64,000 nucleotides of DNA. It comes from Psychromarinibacter halotolerans (GTDB taxonomy: Bacteria > Pseudomonadota > Alphaproteobacteria > Rhodobacterales > Rhodobacteraceae). A program made the position numbers and the translations under genes. This document shows positions 8,781-17,211 of the stretch, piece by piece. Numbering within the stretch: position 1 is the first letter of the stretch; each line of letters starts with the position of its first letter. The stretch covers positions 37,522 through 101,521 of the forward strand of contig NZ_JARGYD010000012.1 in the NCBI RefSeq assembly GCF_029168315.1, read 5' to 3'. The notes under the pieces are model-generated. The model searched no databases. It was not told the DNA's origin and worked only from the letters and a program-made list of their open reading frames with translations.

Positions 8781-8922
8781 CGGCTAAAAGCCGGTCGAAA
8801 CAGGTACGTTTTCGACCTGCCGGACGGGCATGTCGCTTTTCTTCCTCCATCGGTCGGCTCCCCCTGCCACGGCGGACGTAAATTCTGCAAATTGTGCCGG
8901 AATCACAGCGGAGCCCTGCCAG

Positions 8923-11421
8923 ATGAAAACCCATGTCAAAGCCCTCGTGGTCGGCGGCGGCGCCGTTGGCGCCGGAATTGCCTATCACCTTGCCCGCGCC
9001 GGCTGGTCCGACGTGATGCTGCTGGAACGGGACGAGCTGACGGCAGGCTCGACCTGGCACGCGGCCGGCCTGCTGCCGCTGTTCAACATGAGCTACGCGA
9101 CCAGCCACATCCACGACTACTCGGTCAAGTTCTACAAGACGCTTGAAGAGGAAACCGGCCTGAACGCTGGCTTCTCGGTGGTGGGTAACCTGCGCATGGC
9201 GCAGACGCAGGCCCGCATGGACGAGTACATGCTGTACGCCTCGACCGCCGAGACGGTGGGCATTCCCTATGAATGGCTGACCCCGGCGCAGATCAAGGAA
9301 CGGTGGCCGCTGGTCCACACCGACGACCTGCAGGGCGCGATCTTTCACCCCACCGACGGCTACATCAACCCCGCCGACGTGACGCAGGCGATGGCCAAGG
9401 GCGCCCGCCAGCGTGGTGTCGAGATCGTGCGCAAGTGGCAGGTCGACGGCTATGAATGGACCGGGTCCGAGTGGAAGGTGACGATCACCAAGATGGTCGA
9501 AAAGGGCGGCAACCTTGTCCCGTCCGAGGAACAGCAGGTGATCACGGCCGAACACGTCGTGACCGCGACGGGCAACCATGCCCAGCGCACCGCGAAGCTG
9601 CTGGGCATCAAGATGCCGGCGATCCCGGTCGAGCATCAGTTCATCGTGACCGAACCCGACCCCGCGCTGGTCGAGTACCGCAAGACCTATGGCGAGCACC
9701 CGGTGCTGCGCGATGCCGACGCCAAGTGGTACGTCCGCGAAGAACGCGGCGGCTGGATTCTTGGCCCGTATGAGGAAGGCGCGCCCGCGCGGTTCGAATA
9801 CGGCGTTCCCGACAGCTTCCGCGCCGACCTGTTCCCGCTCGACCTCGAACGGATCGAGGAAGAGTACATGTCGATGATCCACCGGATTCCGACGACCGAG
9901 CCGCTGGGCCTGAAGGACGATTTCAACGGCCCGATCTGCTACACCCCCGACGGCAACCCGCTGGTCGGCCCGGCGCCGGGCCTGCGCAACATGTGGCTGG
10001 CCGAAGGTTTCTCGTTCGGCATCACCGCCGCCGGCGGTACCGGGTACTACCTTGCGCAGATGATGGTCGAGGGCGAAGCCGAGATCGACATGGCGTCGCT
10101 GGACCCCAAGCGGTTCGGCAGCTGGATGACGACCGAGTACGCGGCCCGCAAGAACGAGGAAAGCTACGCCCACGTCTTCATCCTGCACCACCCGGACGAG
10201 GAACGCGAAGCCTGCCGCCCGCTGCGCACCGGCCCCGCCTATGACCGGCAGAAGGCCGAGGGCGCGCAGTTCGGCGTGGTCAACGGGTTCGAGCGGCCGA
10301 ACTACTACGGCCCAAAGGACGCACCGTCGAACTTCGACCACGACGCCCGCAGCTTCCGGCGCGGCGGCTGGTGGCAGTTCGCGAAGGACGAGGCGCAGGC
10401 GATCCGCGAGACCGCGGGCCTGATCGACGCGACGGCCTTTGCCAAGCACGTCATCACCGGACCGGGCGCCGAAGCGTTTCTTGACTGGTTCACCACCAAC
10501 AAGCTGCCGAAGCCCGGCCGCATCAACCTGACCTACGCGCTGACCGAGGCCGGCACGACCCGGGCAGAATACACCATCGTGCGCGAGACGCCGGATCACT
10601 GGGTGCTGATCTCGTCCGGGGCGCAGCACGCCTATGACCGCGACTTTCTGCTGAAAGCGATCGAGGACAAGGAACCCGAGTTCGGCCGCATCAACGTCGA
10701 GGACTGGACCACCCGTTATGGCGCCTTCGCGCTGGCCGGACCCAAGGCGCGCGACATTCTGAAAGAGATCATCAAGGACGCCGACCCCGACACCGCGCTG
10801 TCGAACAAGCGGTTCCCGTGGCTGTCGTGCCGCAACATCGAACTTGGCATGTGTCCCGTCGTCGCCGTGCGCGTCGCCTATACCGGCGAGCTTGGCTGGG
10901 AACTGCACCACCCGATCGAGTTCCAGAACTATCTGTGGGACCTGCTGGTGGAAGCGGGCGCGAAGCACGGCATGAAGCTGGTCGGCGCACGCGCGCAGAA
11001 CTGGCTGCGGCAGGAAAAATCCTATCGCGCCTTCGGCAACGAACTGGGCCGCGACGCCACCCCGCTCGAAGCCGGGCTGGACCGCTTCGTGGACCTGTCG
11101 AAGGACTTCCACGGCAAGCAGGCGATGACCGACAAGGGCATCCGGTCGAAATGCGTCACCGTGCTGATCGACGGGCCCGAGGACGCGGACCCGTGGGGCC
11201 GCGAGGCGCTGTACGATGGCGATACCAAGGTGGGCCGCCTGACCTCGGGCGGCTACTCGGTCGCGTTCGGCAAATCGGTGGGCATGGGCTATGTCCGGCC
11301 CGATCTGGCCCAGCCGGGGCAGAAGCTGAAGGTGAAGATGTTCGACAAGCTCTGGGACGTCGAGGTCACCGAGGACAGCCCGTTCGATCCCAAGAACGAG
11401 CGTATCCGCGTCGACGGCTGA
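8923..11421 (+). CDS. FAD-dependent dehydrogenase with GcvT domain (DMGDH/SARDH-like)
   Basis: An 832-residue enzyme of the dimethylglycine/sarcosine dehydrogenase family. The N-terminal half is a DAO-type FAD oxidoreductase (KALVVGGGAVGAGIAYHLAR, then TAGSTWHAAGL, a typical flavin-linkage region with W-H-A). The C-terminal half is the folate-binding GcvT aminomethyltransferase fold (YTIVRETPDHW, YTGELGWELHHP, GNELGRDATPLEAGL). It is expected to demethylate an N-methylated amine such as dimethylglycine or sarcosine, passing the one-carbon unit to tetrahydrofolate. ATG 8923 is chosen as it directly precedes the dinucleotide-binding fold. Substrate preference cannot be read from the sequence. 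Confidence 0.88.
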   Translation: MKTHVKALVVGGGAVGAGIAYHLARAGWSDVMLLERDELTAGSTWHAAGLLPLFNMSYATSHIHDYSVKFYKTLEEETGLNAGFSVVGNLRMAQTQARMDEYMLYASTAETVGIPYEWLTPAQIKERWPLVHTDDLQGAIFHPTDGYINPADVTQAMAKGARQRGVEIVRKWQVDGYEWTGSEWKVTITKMVEKGGNLVPSEEQQVITAEHVVTATGNHAQRTAKLLGIKMPAIPVEHQFIVTEPDPALVEYRKTYGEHPVLRDADAKWYVREERGGWILGPYEEGAPARFEYGVPDSFRADLFPLDLERIEEEYMSMIHRIPTTEPLGLKDDFNGPICYTPDGNPLVGPAPGLRNMWLAEGFSFGITAAGGTGYYLAQMMVEGEAEIDMASLDPKRFGSWMTTEYAARKNEESYAHVFILHHPDEEREACRPLRTGPAYDRQKAEGAQFGVVNGFERPNYYGPKDAPSNFDHDARSFRRGGWWQFAKDEAQAIRETAGLIDATAFAKHVITGPGAEAFLDWFTTNKLPKPGRINLTYALTEAGTTRAEYTIVRETPDHWVLISSGAQHAYDRDFLLKAIEDKEPEFGRINVEDWTTRYGAFALAGPKARDILKEIIKDADPDTALSNKRFPWLSCRNIELGMCPVVAVRVAYTGELGWELHHPIEFQNYLWDLLVEAGAKHGMKLVGARAQNWLRQEKSYRAFGNELGRDATPLEAGLDRFVDLSKDFHGKQAMTDKGIRSKCVTVLIDGPEDADPWGREALYDGDTKVGRLTSGGYSVAFGKSVGMGYVRPDLAQPGQKLKVKMFDKLWDVEVTEDSPFDPKNERIRVDG

Positions 11422-11456
11422 CGCGCGGCCTGTCTGCCGCGACGACCAAGATGCAG

Positions 11457-11489
11457 CGGGCCCGCCACCACGGCGGGCCCGGTTGCTTT
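11457..11489. terminator. Terminator between the FAD dehydrogenase and the VirD4-like gene
   Basis: A 10-bp perfect stem CGGGCCCGCC / GGCGGGCCCG with an ACCAC loop, followed on the plus strand by GTTGCTTTC. The two flanking genes converge here, so the hairpin may serve both, although only the plus strand has a partial T-run. Confidence 0.65.
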
Positions 11490-11494
11490 CCGGG

Positions 11495-12772
11495 CTAGCA
11501 GGCCCGCTCGTACAGCGGATTGTCGTCGTACTTGCCCGCGAACAGGCTGTCCGCCCGATAATCCAGCTTGCGCAGGCGGCGGGTCTCCTGACCGTTGGCC
11601 CGGATCATCGTCTCGGTCTCTGACAATCCGTAGATACACTCTGGGGTGACATCGCCGAACCCGCTGGTCGACAAATGTTCGGCCATCGCAAAGCCCGTCC
11701 TGCCGCCCATCGTAAGCAGCGAACAATTCTCGGCGATGGCTTGGTAATCCCGCCCGTAGGCGCCGCTTAGCTGCGACAGGCTTTGAACCAATAGCGCCGC
11801 GCGAATGCCGAAGCCCCGGCCCAGCGTGATCGCCGAGGTCAGCGCGGGCATCCGCCCCAATTGCGCCGCCTCGTCCACCAGCAAAAGCGTCGGCCGCTCT
11901 GGCTTGTTCTTGCGGCGCAGCATCCGCCGCAGCATGGCGGTCAGCAGGATGCGCACCAGCGTCGCATGAGACGCCAGCCGGTCCGGCGGGATGACAAGAT
12001 AGATCGTCACGGGCCGCCCGTCGGCAAGGTGGCGGGGCGGGATGGTGTCGCCGCTGACGCACCGACGCACGCCCTCGCCCGCCAGCATCCGAAGCTGCTG
12101 CCCCGCGACCGCCTCGATCCCGGTGCGCGTGGTCTCGGCCAGCCGGAGATAGGCGCCGATCTTCTGTTCGACGAAAGGGTGCACGCCGGAATCCAGCATC
12201 CGCCAGAAGAATTGCAACTGGTCCGGCATCGAGAAGCTCTCGTAGACCCCGGCAAGCGACCGGTCGGACGGCTCGTGTTCGTGCAGGGCCTGCACGATCA
12301 GCGCGGCGATGATGTCCTGCCCGGCCTCGTCCCAGAACGGGTCCTTTTGCGCGCTGTCCCGCGACAGGTTCGAGAACAGCTCGGCAATCGTGTAGGCGTC
12401 ATCGACCACTTCGGGGCTACCCACCGAGATATGCGCCAGCGGATTGAACTGACCGCTGCCATCCGACACCTGCCGGAACGGATCGAGGATCAGAACCTCG
12501 CCCAGCGTGCGGCGGTAGCGGGCCGTGACGTTCGCAAGCTCGCCCTTCACGTCGACCACCACGATGGCGCCCGGATAGCTAAGCAGTTGCGGGATCGCGA
12601 AAGAGGCGGACTTGCCCGCCCCCGTCGGCGCGACGACCAGCCAGTGGCCCTCTTCGTACGGGTCCCGGACGGGATCGGGAACCGGGCCGGGATCAGACAC
12701 GACGACGGAGGGCGTGAAGCCAAAGGCGGCCTTCGGGCTGGTGCGGCGAGGCCAGCCAAGAAGCAGGGACAT
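11495..12772 (-). CDS. Orphan TraG/VirD4-like coupling ATPase
   Basis: A 425-residue P-loop ATPase of the VirD4/TraG family, which couples DNA or protein substrates to type IV secretion. The Walker A is VVAPTGAGKSASFAIP, Walker B TLLLVDEAAQLG; a family-typical VVVDVKGELA segment and the LVQSLSQLSGAYG motif (usually Q-S-x-x-Q) are present. Unlike standard VirD4 (usually over 550 residues), it has no N-terminal membrane segments: the P-loop begins about residue 48. No relaxase, virB genes or mobile-element markers are nearby. It may be a chromosomal remnant or a dedicated soluble ATPase. Confidence 0.82.
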   Translation of the reverse strand: MSLLLGWPRRTSPKAAFGFTPSVVVSDPGPVPDPVRDPYEEGHWLVVAPTGAGKSASFAIPQLLSYPGAIVVVDVKGELANVTARYRRTLGEVLILDPFRQVSDGSGQFNPLAHISVGSPEVVDDAYTIAELFSNLSRDSAQKDPFWDEAGQDIIAALIVQALHEHEPSDRSLAGVYESFSMPDQLQFFWRMLDSGVHPFVEQKIGAYLRLAETTRTGIEAVAGQQLRMLAGEGVRRCVSGDTIPPRHLADGRPVTIYLVIPPDRLASHATLVRILLTAMLRRMLRRKNKPERPTLLLVDEAAQLGRMPALTSAITLGRGFGIRAALLVQSLSQLSGAYGRDYQAIAENCSLLTMGGRTGFAMAEHLSTSGFGDVTPECIYGLSETETMIRANGQETRRLRKLDYRADSLFAGKYDDNPLYERAC

Positions 12773-13041
12773 AGGCAGACTCCTGGACGGACTCCGACAT
12801 GTCCCGGGCGAGGTCCCGGTGCCGGAGCAGGTGAACGCGAAGCAGGTTTTGAGTGTCTGGCCAGAATGGTCGGCGACCGGGTTCGTGGCCAGAAAACTTT
12901 GCCCGCGCCCGTCGGATTTTGCGCTTGACCGGAACGACCCTTCGGATTCGCCTGACAGAATTCCGGCGCCTGTTTTTCAGGCGTCGCATCGGGCGCTGTG
13001 ACACGCCCCGAATTTTGCGCTGACCGGCCCGTACCGGTGCG

Positions 13042-13941
13042 TCAGTCCAGCCGGTCCGGCATCTGGACACCGCGCAGAAACTCCGCCGATTCCATCGCGC
13101 GCTTGCCGGGACGCTGCGCCGACAGGATCTCGACCGCGCCGTCGCCACAGGCGATGGTCAGGCCGTCCAGCACCTGCCCCGGCGCGCCGTCACCGGGGAC
13201 GACCCGCGACAGCAGCAGCTTGACCCGTTCGCCGTCCATCTCGCACCACGCGCCGGGGAAAGGCGACAACCCCCTGATTTGACGGTCGATCTCGTCGGCG
13301 GGGCGCGTCCAGTCGATCCGCGCCTCGGCCTTGTCGATCTTCTCTGCGTAGGTCACGCCTTGGTCCGGTTGAACCTCGGGCCGCAGCGTATCGAGCCGTG
13401 CCAGCGCGTCGACGATCAACCGCGCGCCCATGTCCGCAAGGCGGTCGTGCAGCGTCGCTGCGGTCTCGTCCGGTGCGATATCCAGCGCCTCGCGCAGCAG
13501 GACGGGGCCGGTGTCCAGACCGGCCTCCATCTGCATGATGCACACCCCGGTCTGCGCGTCGCCCGACATGATCGCCCGCTGGATCGGTGCCGCCCCCCGC
13601 CAGCGCGGCAGCAGCGAAGCGTGGATATTCAGGCAGCCATGCGTCGGCGCGTCGAGGATCGGCTGCGGCAGGATCAAACCGTAGGCGACGACGACCGCGA
13701 TGTCCGCATCCAGCGCGGCGAACTCGGCCTGCGCGTCCGCGTCTCGCAGGGTGCGCGGATGGCGCACCGTCAGGCCCAGCGTCTCGGCCCGGGCATGAAC
13801 CGGCGTCGGCCGGTCTTTCTTGCCGCGCCCGGCGGGGCGGGGCGGCTGGCAGTAGACGCAAACGATCTCGTGCCCGGCCTCGACCAGCGCGTCCAGCACG
13901 GACACCGAGAAATCGGGCGTTCCCATGAACACGATACGCAT
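13042..13941 (-). CDS. fmt: Methionyl-tRNA formyltransferase
   Basis: A 299-residue enzyme that formylates initiator Met-tRNA with 10-formyl-THF. The N-terminal formyltransferase fold starts MRIVFMGTPDFSVSVLDAL. The catalytic N-H-D set is visible as CLNIHASLLPRWRGAAP and GLDTGPVL, with the active-site Asp in EAGLDTG. The C-terminal tRNA-binding OB-like domain is present (RIDWTRPADEIDRQIRG, FPGAWCEMDG). Start and length fit the family. The ArsR gene lies just 3 bp upstream, so the two appear cotranscribed. Upstream of that come the def genes whose products remove the formyl group. Confidence 0.95.
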   Translation of the reverse strand: MRIVFMGTPDFSVSVLDALVEAGHEIVCVYCQPPRPAGRGKKDRPTPVHARAETLGLTVRHPRTLRDADAQAEFAALDADIAVVVAYGLILPQPILDAPTHGCLNIHASLLPRWRGAAPIQRAIMSGDAQTGVCIMQMEAGLDTGPVLLREALDIAPDETAATLHDRLADMGARLIVDALARLDTLRPEVQPDQGVTYAEKIDKAEARIDWTRPADEIDRQIRGLSPFPGAWCEMDGERVKLLLSRVVPGDGAPGQVLDGLTIACGDGAVEILSAQRPGKRAMESAEFLRGVQMPDRLD

Positions 13942-13944
13942 CTG

Positions 13945-14277
13945 TCAGGTCTCTCCGTCGCTGGTGGGCCGAAGGCGGTCCCGAACCTTCGGGTGGCCGC
14001 CGCAGCAATCTTCGATCAGGTCCCCCATAAGCCTGCCCAGCGCGTCAAAGTCCACCCGGTAGATCACCTGCCGCGACACGCGCGTGGGCGTCACCAGCCC
14101 GGCCTGCGCCAAGACCGCTAGATGGAAGGACAGCCGGGACGGCTGCGCCCCGACCTCGGCCCCGATCACGCCAGCGGCCGCGCCATCGGCCCCTGCCGCC
14201 GCAAGGAACCGCACGACGCGCAACCGGGTCGCATCGGACAGGGCGGCAAGCGCCTGTAGGGTCCGGCTTTCATCCAT
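13945..14277 (-). CDS. ArsR-family transcriptional regulator
   Basis: A 110-residue winged-helix repressor. The ArsR pattern is clear: LAALSDATRLRVVRFL, then PSRLSFHLAVLAQAGLVT (recognition helix) and a wing ending RQVIYRVDFDAL. The C-terminal DCCGGHP gives a cysteine pair at the position found in ArsR proteins that respond to arsenic or other thiophilic inducers. No ars resistance genes are nearby; fmt follows after 3 bp. A 14-bp inverted repeat TCAACA-GT-TGTTGA abuts the start codon, consistent with autoregulation. Inducer unknown. Confidence 0.88.
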   Translation of the reverse strand: MDESRTLQALAALSDATRLRVVRFLAAAGADGAAAGVIGAEVGAQPSRLSFHLAVLAQAGLVTPTRVSRQVIYRVDFDALGRLMGDLIEDCCGGHPKVRDRLRPTSDGET

Positions 14278-14280
14278 ATC

Positions 14281-14294
14281 TCAACAGTTGTTGA
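14281..14294 (-). promoter_or_regulatory. Inverted-repeat operator of the ArsR gene
   Basis: Perfect inverted repeat TCAACA-GT-TGTTGA, extendable outward with one mismatch to TAT/ATA pairs. It begins 3 bp upstream of the ArsR start codon, the usual position of an ArsR autoregulatory operator. Binding by this ArsR is inferred. Confidence 0.6.
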
Positions 14295-14327
14295 AATAAG
14301 TCCGAAGTCAACATCACGCGGACCCAC

Positions 14328-14374
14328 AGGATTTTCTAGAAAATCCTGCACGGCACATTCTTCTAGAAGAATGT
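14328..14374. repeat. Two adjacent 20-bp perfect palindromes centred on CTAG
   Basis: AGGATTTTCTAGAAAATCCT (14328-14347) and ACATTCTTCTAGAAGAATGT (14355-14374), centres 27 bp apart, both with core TTCTAGAA and no loop. They sit just after the stop of the third def gene and upstream of the ArsR operator. They could form cruciforms or terminator-like hairpins for the def operon, or be protein-binding palindromes controlling the arsR-fmt unit. Confidence 0.75.
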
Positions 14375-14376
14375 GG

Positions 14377-14871
14377 TCAACGCAGCTTCGCAGCCTTCTT
14401 CAGCAGCATCTGCCGTTTCAGGCCACTGAGATTGTCGAAATACATGCGCCCGTTCAGATGGTCGATCTGGTGCTGGACGCTGGTCGACCACAGGTGGACA
14501 AGATCGCGATCTTCGACCTCGCCGCGCTCGTTCAGGAACCGCACCGTCACCGCGCGGGGCCGGGTGATCTTGGCAGAGACGCCGGGAAGGCAGGGGCTGG
14601 CTTCCTCGTGGTCGCGCGGCTGGGCCGAGGCGTGCAGGATCTCGGGGTTCGCCATCCGGATCGCCTGCCCCCGCTCTTCCGAGGCATCGACGACCGCAAG
14701 ACGCAGCATCACGCCGATCTGCGGAGCGGCAAGGCCGACGCCCGGCATCGCCTCCATCGTGTCGATCATGTCGTCCCACGTCGCGCGGATGTCGTCGGTG
14801 ATCGTCTCGACCGGCGCGGCGGCCGTCCGCAGGCGCTTGTCCGGCCATTGCAGGATGGCGCGCGCGGTCAT
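14377..14871 (-). CDS. Peptide deformylase-like protein, catalytic Glu replaced by Gln
   Basis: A 164-residue peptide deformylase homologue, third in a tandem trio. Motif 1 is intact (GVGLAAPQIG). Motif 2, normally EGCLS, reads EASPCLPG, keeping the metal-binding Cys. Motif 3, normally HExDH, reads QHQIDHLNG: both metal-binding His are kept, but the catalytic Glu is Gln. Metal binding is therefore plausible while normal deformylation is doubtful. Its ATG overlaps the preceding gene's stop by 4 bp (ATGA), which implies translational coupling. It may be a binding or regulatory paralogue; the role is unknown. Confidence 0.88.
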   Translation of the reverse strand: MTARAILQWPDKRLRTAAAPVETITDDIRATWDDMIDTMEAMPGVGLAAPQIGVMLRLAVVDASEERGQAIRMANPEILHASAQPRDHEEASPCLPGVSAKITRPRAVTVRFLNERGEVEDRDLVHLWSTSVQHQIDHLNGRMYFDNLSGLKRQMLLKKAAKLR

Positions 14872-15398
14872 TCCGTCTGCCCCTGTGCGGCGCGGTCCGC
14901 AAGTGCGGCCAGCACCGCATCCGCTTCGGCCCGCGTATCGGGGTCCAGAACATCCGGGATCAGCTTGCCGTCCAGATGGTCGAACTCGTGCTGCGCGCAG
15001 ATCGCTTCCATGCCGCTCAGGCGCTGCTCGGTCGGCACACCGTCCAGCCCGCGCCAGCGCAGGGTGATTTCCGCAGGGCGCGTCACCGAGACCGGAACAT
15101 CCGGGATCGACAGGCAGCCTTCCTCGTGCGTCGCCGTCTCGTCCGAGGCATCAAGGATCTCGGGGTCGATCACCACGACCGGATCGCGTTCGCCGTCGTC
15201 CTTCCAATGGCAGTCCATCACGAACATCCGCAGCGGCACGCCGACCTGCGGCGCGGCTAGCCCACGGCCCGGCGCATCGTACATCGTCTCGGCCATGTCG
15301 GCGGCCAGCGTGCGGATCTCGTCGGTGATCTCTCCGACCGGACGCGCGATGCCGCGCAGCACGGGATCGCCCCAAAGACGGATCGGCAGCCGGCTCAC
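14868..15398 (-). CDS. def: Peptide deformylase (second of three)
   Basis: A 176-residue metalloenzyme removing N-formyl groups from nascent proteins. All motifs are canonical: GRGLAAPQVG, EEGCLSIPD and CAQHEFDHLDG. The start is GTG 15398 overlapping the previous gene's stop (GTGA), so no separate promoter is needed. A longer open frame to 15671 only overlaps the first def gene and is not used. Two functional-looking paralogues in one operon may differ in expression or substrate preference. Confidence 0.93.
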   Translation of the reverse strand: MSRLPIRLWGDPVLRGIARPVGEITDEIRTLAADMAETMYDAPGRGLAAPQVGVPLRMFVMDCHWKDDGERDPVVVIDPEILDASDETATHEEGCLSIPDVPVSVTRPAEITLRWRGLDGVPTEQRLSGMEAICAQHEFDHLDGKLIPDVLDPDTRAEADAVLAALADRAAQGQTE

Positions 15399-15916
15399 GC
15401 CCGCGCCCGCTCGCGTTTCAGCTTTTGCATCTTGCGCGTGATCATCTGGCGTTTCAGCGGCTTGAGATAGTCGATGAACAGCTTGCCATCGAGATGGTCG
15501 ATCTCGTGCTGCACGCAGGTCGCCCAAAGCCCGGTGAAGTGTTCTTCCTGCGCCGCGCCATCGACGTCCAGCCAAGACACCTTCACCTCGGCCGGTCGTT
15601 CCACATCGGCGTATTGCTCGGGGATCGACAGGCAGCCTTCCTCGTAGACGCTGGTCTCTTCGGAAGACCATGTGATCTCGGGGTTGATCAGCACCAGCGG
15701 CCGGGGTTCCTCGCCCTCTTCCTTCACGCAGTCCATCGTGATCATGCGCACCATCTCGCCGACCTGCGGCGCGGCCAGCCCGATGCCGGGGGCATCGTAC
15801 ATGGTCTGCAGCATGTCATCGGCCAGCACCCGGATATCGGGCGTGATCTCTGCCAGCGGCGGAACGACCTTTTTCAGGCGCGGGTCGGGATGGATAAGGA
15901 TGGATCGGATCGTCAT
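15395..15916 (-). CDS. def: Peptide deformylase (first of three)
   Basis: A 173-residue peptide deformylase with canonical motifs GIGLAAPQVG, EEGCLSIPEQ and CVQHEIDHLDG (Cys and two His metal ligands, catalytic Glu). The C-terminus is basic (PLKRQMITRKMQKLKRERA), a frequent feature in deformylases of this group. It heads the def-def-def operon and is probably the housekeeping copy. It is transcribed divergently from the PatB-type aminotransferase, with a 99-bp intergenic gap. Confidence 0.95.
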   Translation of the reverse strand: MTIRSILIHPDPRLKKVVPPLAEITPDIRVLADDMLQTMYDAPGIGLAAPQVGEMVRMITMDCVKEEGEEPRPLVLINPEITWSSEETSVYEEGCLSIPEQYADVERPAEVKVSWLDVDGAAQEEHFTGLWATCVQHEIDHLDGKLFIDYLKPLKRQMITRKMQKLKRERARA

Positions 15917-16015
15917 GCCGCTGATTTAGGGGATGCCTGCCATGCGCGCAATGTCCCTTGCGGCCACGGGTACAGCGGATAGCCTGCGGCAAACCGAAAA
16001 CGAAGGCACCTTTCC

Positions 16016-17185
16016 ATGAATTTCGACGAGACAAAGGATCGCGTTGGCACGTTCAGCGCCAAGTTCGACGCCATGCAGACTTTTGCCGGGGTTCCAGCCG
16101 AGGACGGCATCGCCATGTGGGTCGCCGACATGGACTTCAGCGCCGCGGACTGCGTTCTGGATATTCTGCGCGAACAGGCGGATCACGGCTATCTGGGCTA
16201 TCCCGGCCCGGCGGCGTCGGTGTCGGATGCCATCGCCGGATGGATGAAGGCGGCCCATGACTGGGACGTGGACCCGGACTGGATCAGCTACAGCCACGGC
16301 GTGGTCGCGGGTTTCGGCATGGCGCTCGAGGCGTTCTCGGACCCCGGCGACGACATCATCCTGTTCACGCCGGTCTACCACGCCTTCTTCAAGAAAGCCG
16401 CCGCCAAGCGCCGTGGCGTGGTGCAGTCCGAGATGGTGCTGAAAGACGGTCGCTATTTCATGGACTTCGACACGCTGGAAACGCAGCTGACCGGGCGCGA
16501 GAAGATCGCGGTGCTATGTTCGCCGCACAACCCCGGCGGGCGGCTTTGGAGCGCGGAAGAGATCCGCGAACTGGCCGCCTTCTGCCAGAAGCACGACCTG
16601 CTTCTGCTGTCGGACGAAATTCACATGGATCTTGCCTTCCCGGATGCAAAGCACGTCCCCACCGCCATCGCGGCGCCCGATGCCATCGACCGCCTGGTGG
16701 TGATCACGGCGGCGTCGAAAGGGTTCAACCTTGCAGGCGGCGAGACCGGGTTCATGATCGTACCCGACCCCGCCCTGCGCGAGAAGCTGGCGCCGGTACA
16801 GCTTGAATACGGTGGCACCCCCAACCGGTTCGGGATGCTGATGACCCGCGCGGCCTTCACCGGCGGCCAAGACTGGAGCGAGGCGGTCCGCGCCTACCTT
16901 GCCGACAATTTCGCGCTCTGGCGCGACCGGATCAGCGCGATTCCGGGGATCAGCGTGATGGATATGCCGTCGACCTATCTGACGTGGGTCGATTTCGCTG
17001 GCACCGGCATGTCCCCCGAGGAGACCGAGCGCCGCATCCGGCAGGACGCCCGCATCGCGCAAAGCCCCGGCGCCGATTTCGGCAAGGGCGGCGAGAACTT
17101 CCACCGGTTCAACATCGCCATGCCCCGTCCCCGCCTGATCGAAGCGATCGAGCGGATGGAAAAGGCCTTCGGCGACCTTCAGTAA
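16016..17185 (+). CDS. MalY/PatB-type aminotransferase (cystathionine beta-lyase)
   Basis: A 389-residue PLP-dependent enzyme of the class I/II fold. The PLP lysine lies in VITAASKGFNLAGGETGF; the Asn and Asp/Tyr binding set appears in LCSPHNPGGR and LLLSDEIHMDLAF. The opening WVADMDFSAADCV is typical of the MalY/PatB subgroup, whose members cleave cystathionine or other C-S bonds. It is cytoplasmic. A single-gene unit, divergent from def. Alternative reading is a general aminotransferase; the MalY/PatB assignment is preferred from the N-terminal motif. Confidence 0.9.
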   Translation: MNFDETKDRVGTFSAKFDAMQTFAGVPAEDGIAMWVADMDFSAADCVLDILREQADHGYLGYPGPAASVSDAIAGWMKAAHDWDVDPDWISYSHGVVAGFGMALEAFSDPGDDIILFTPVYHAFFKKAAAKRRGVVQSEMVLKDGRYFMDFDTLETQLTGREKIAVLCSPHNPGGRLWSAEEIRELAAFCQKHDLLLLSDEIHMDLAFPDAKHVPTAIAAPDAIDRLVVITAASKGFNLAGGETGFMIVPDPALREKLAPVQLEYGGTPNRFGMLMTRAAFTGGQDWSEAVRAYLADNFALWRDRISAIPGISVMDMPSTYLTWVDFAGTGMSPEETERRIRQDARIAQSPGADFGKGGENFHRFNIAMPRPRLIEAIERMEKAFGDLQ

Positions 17186-17211
17186 ATAGAGATGACTCGG
17201 TCCCGGCGCGT

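Noticed and set aside
8743..11112. A 789-residue open reading frame on the minus strand
   Set aside because: Antisense to the FAD/GcvT dehydrogenase; no domain and no ribosome-binding site.
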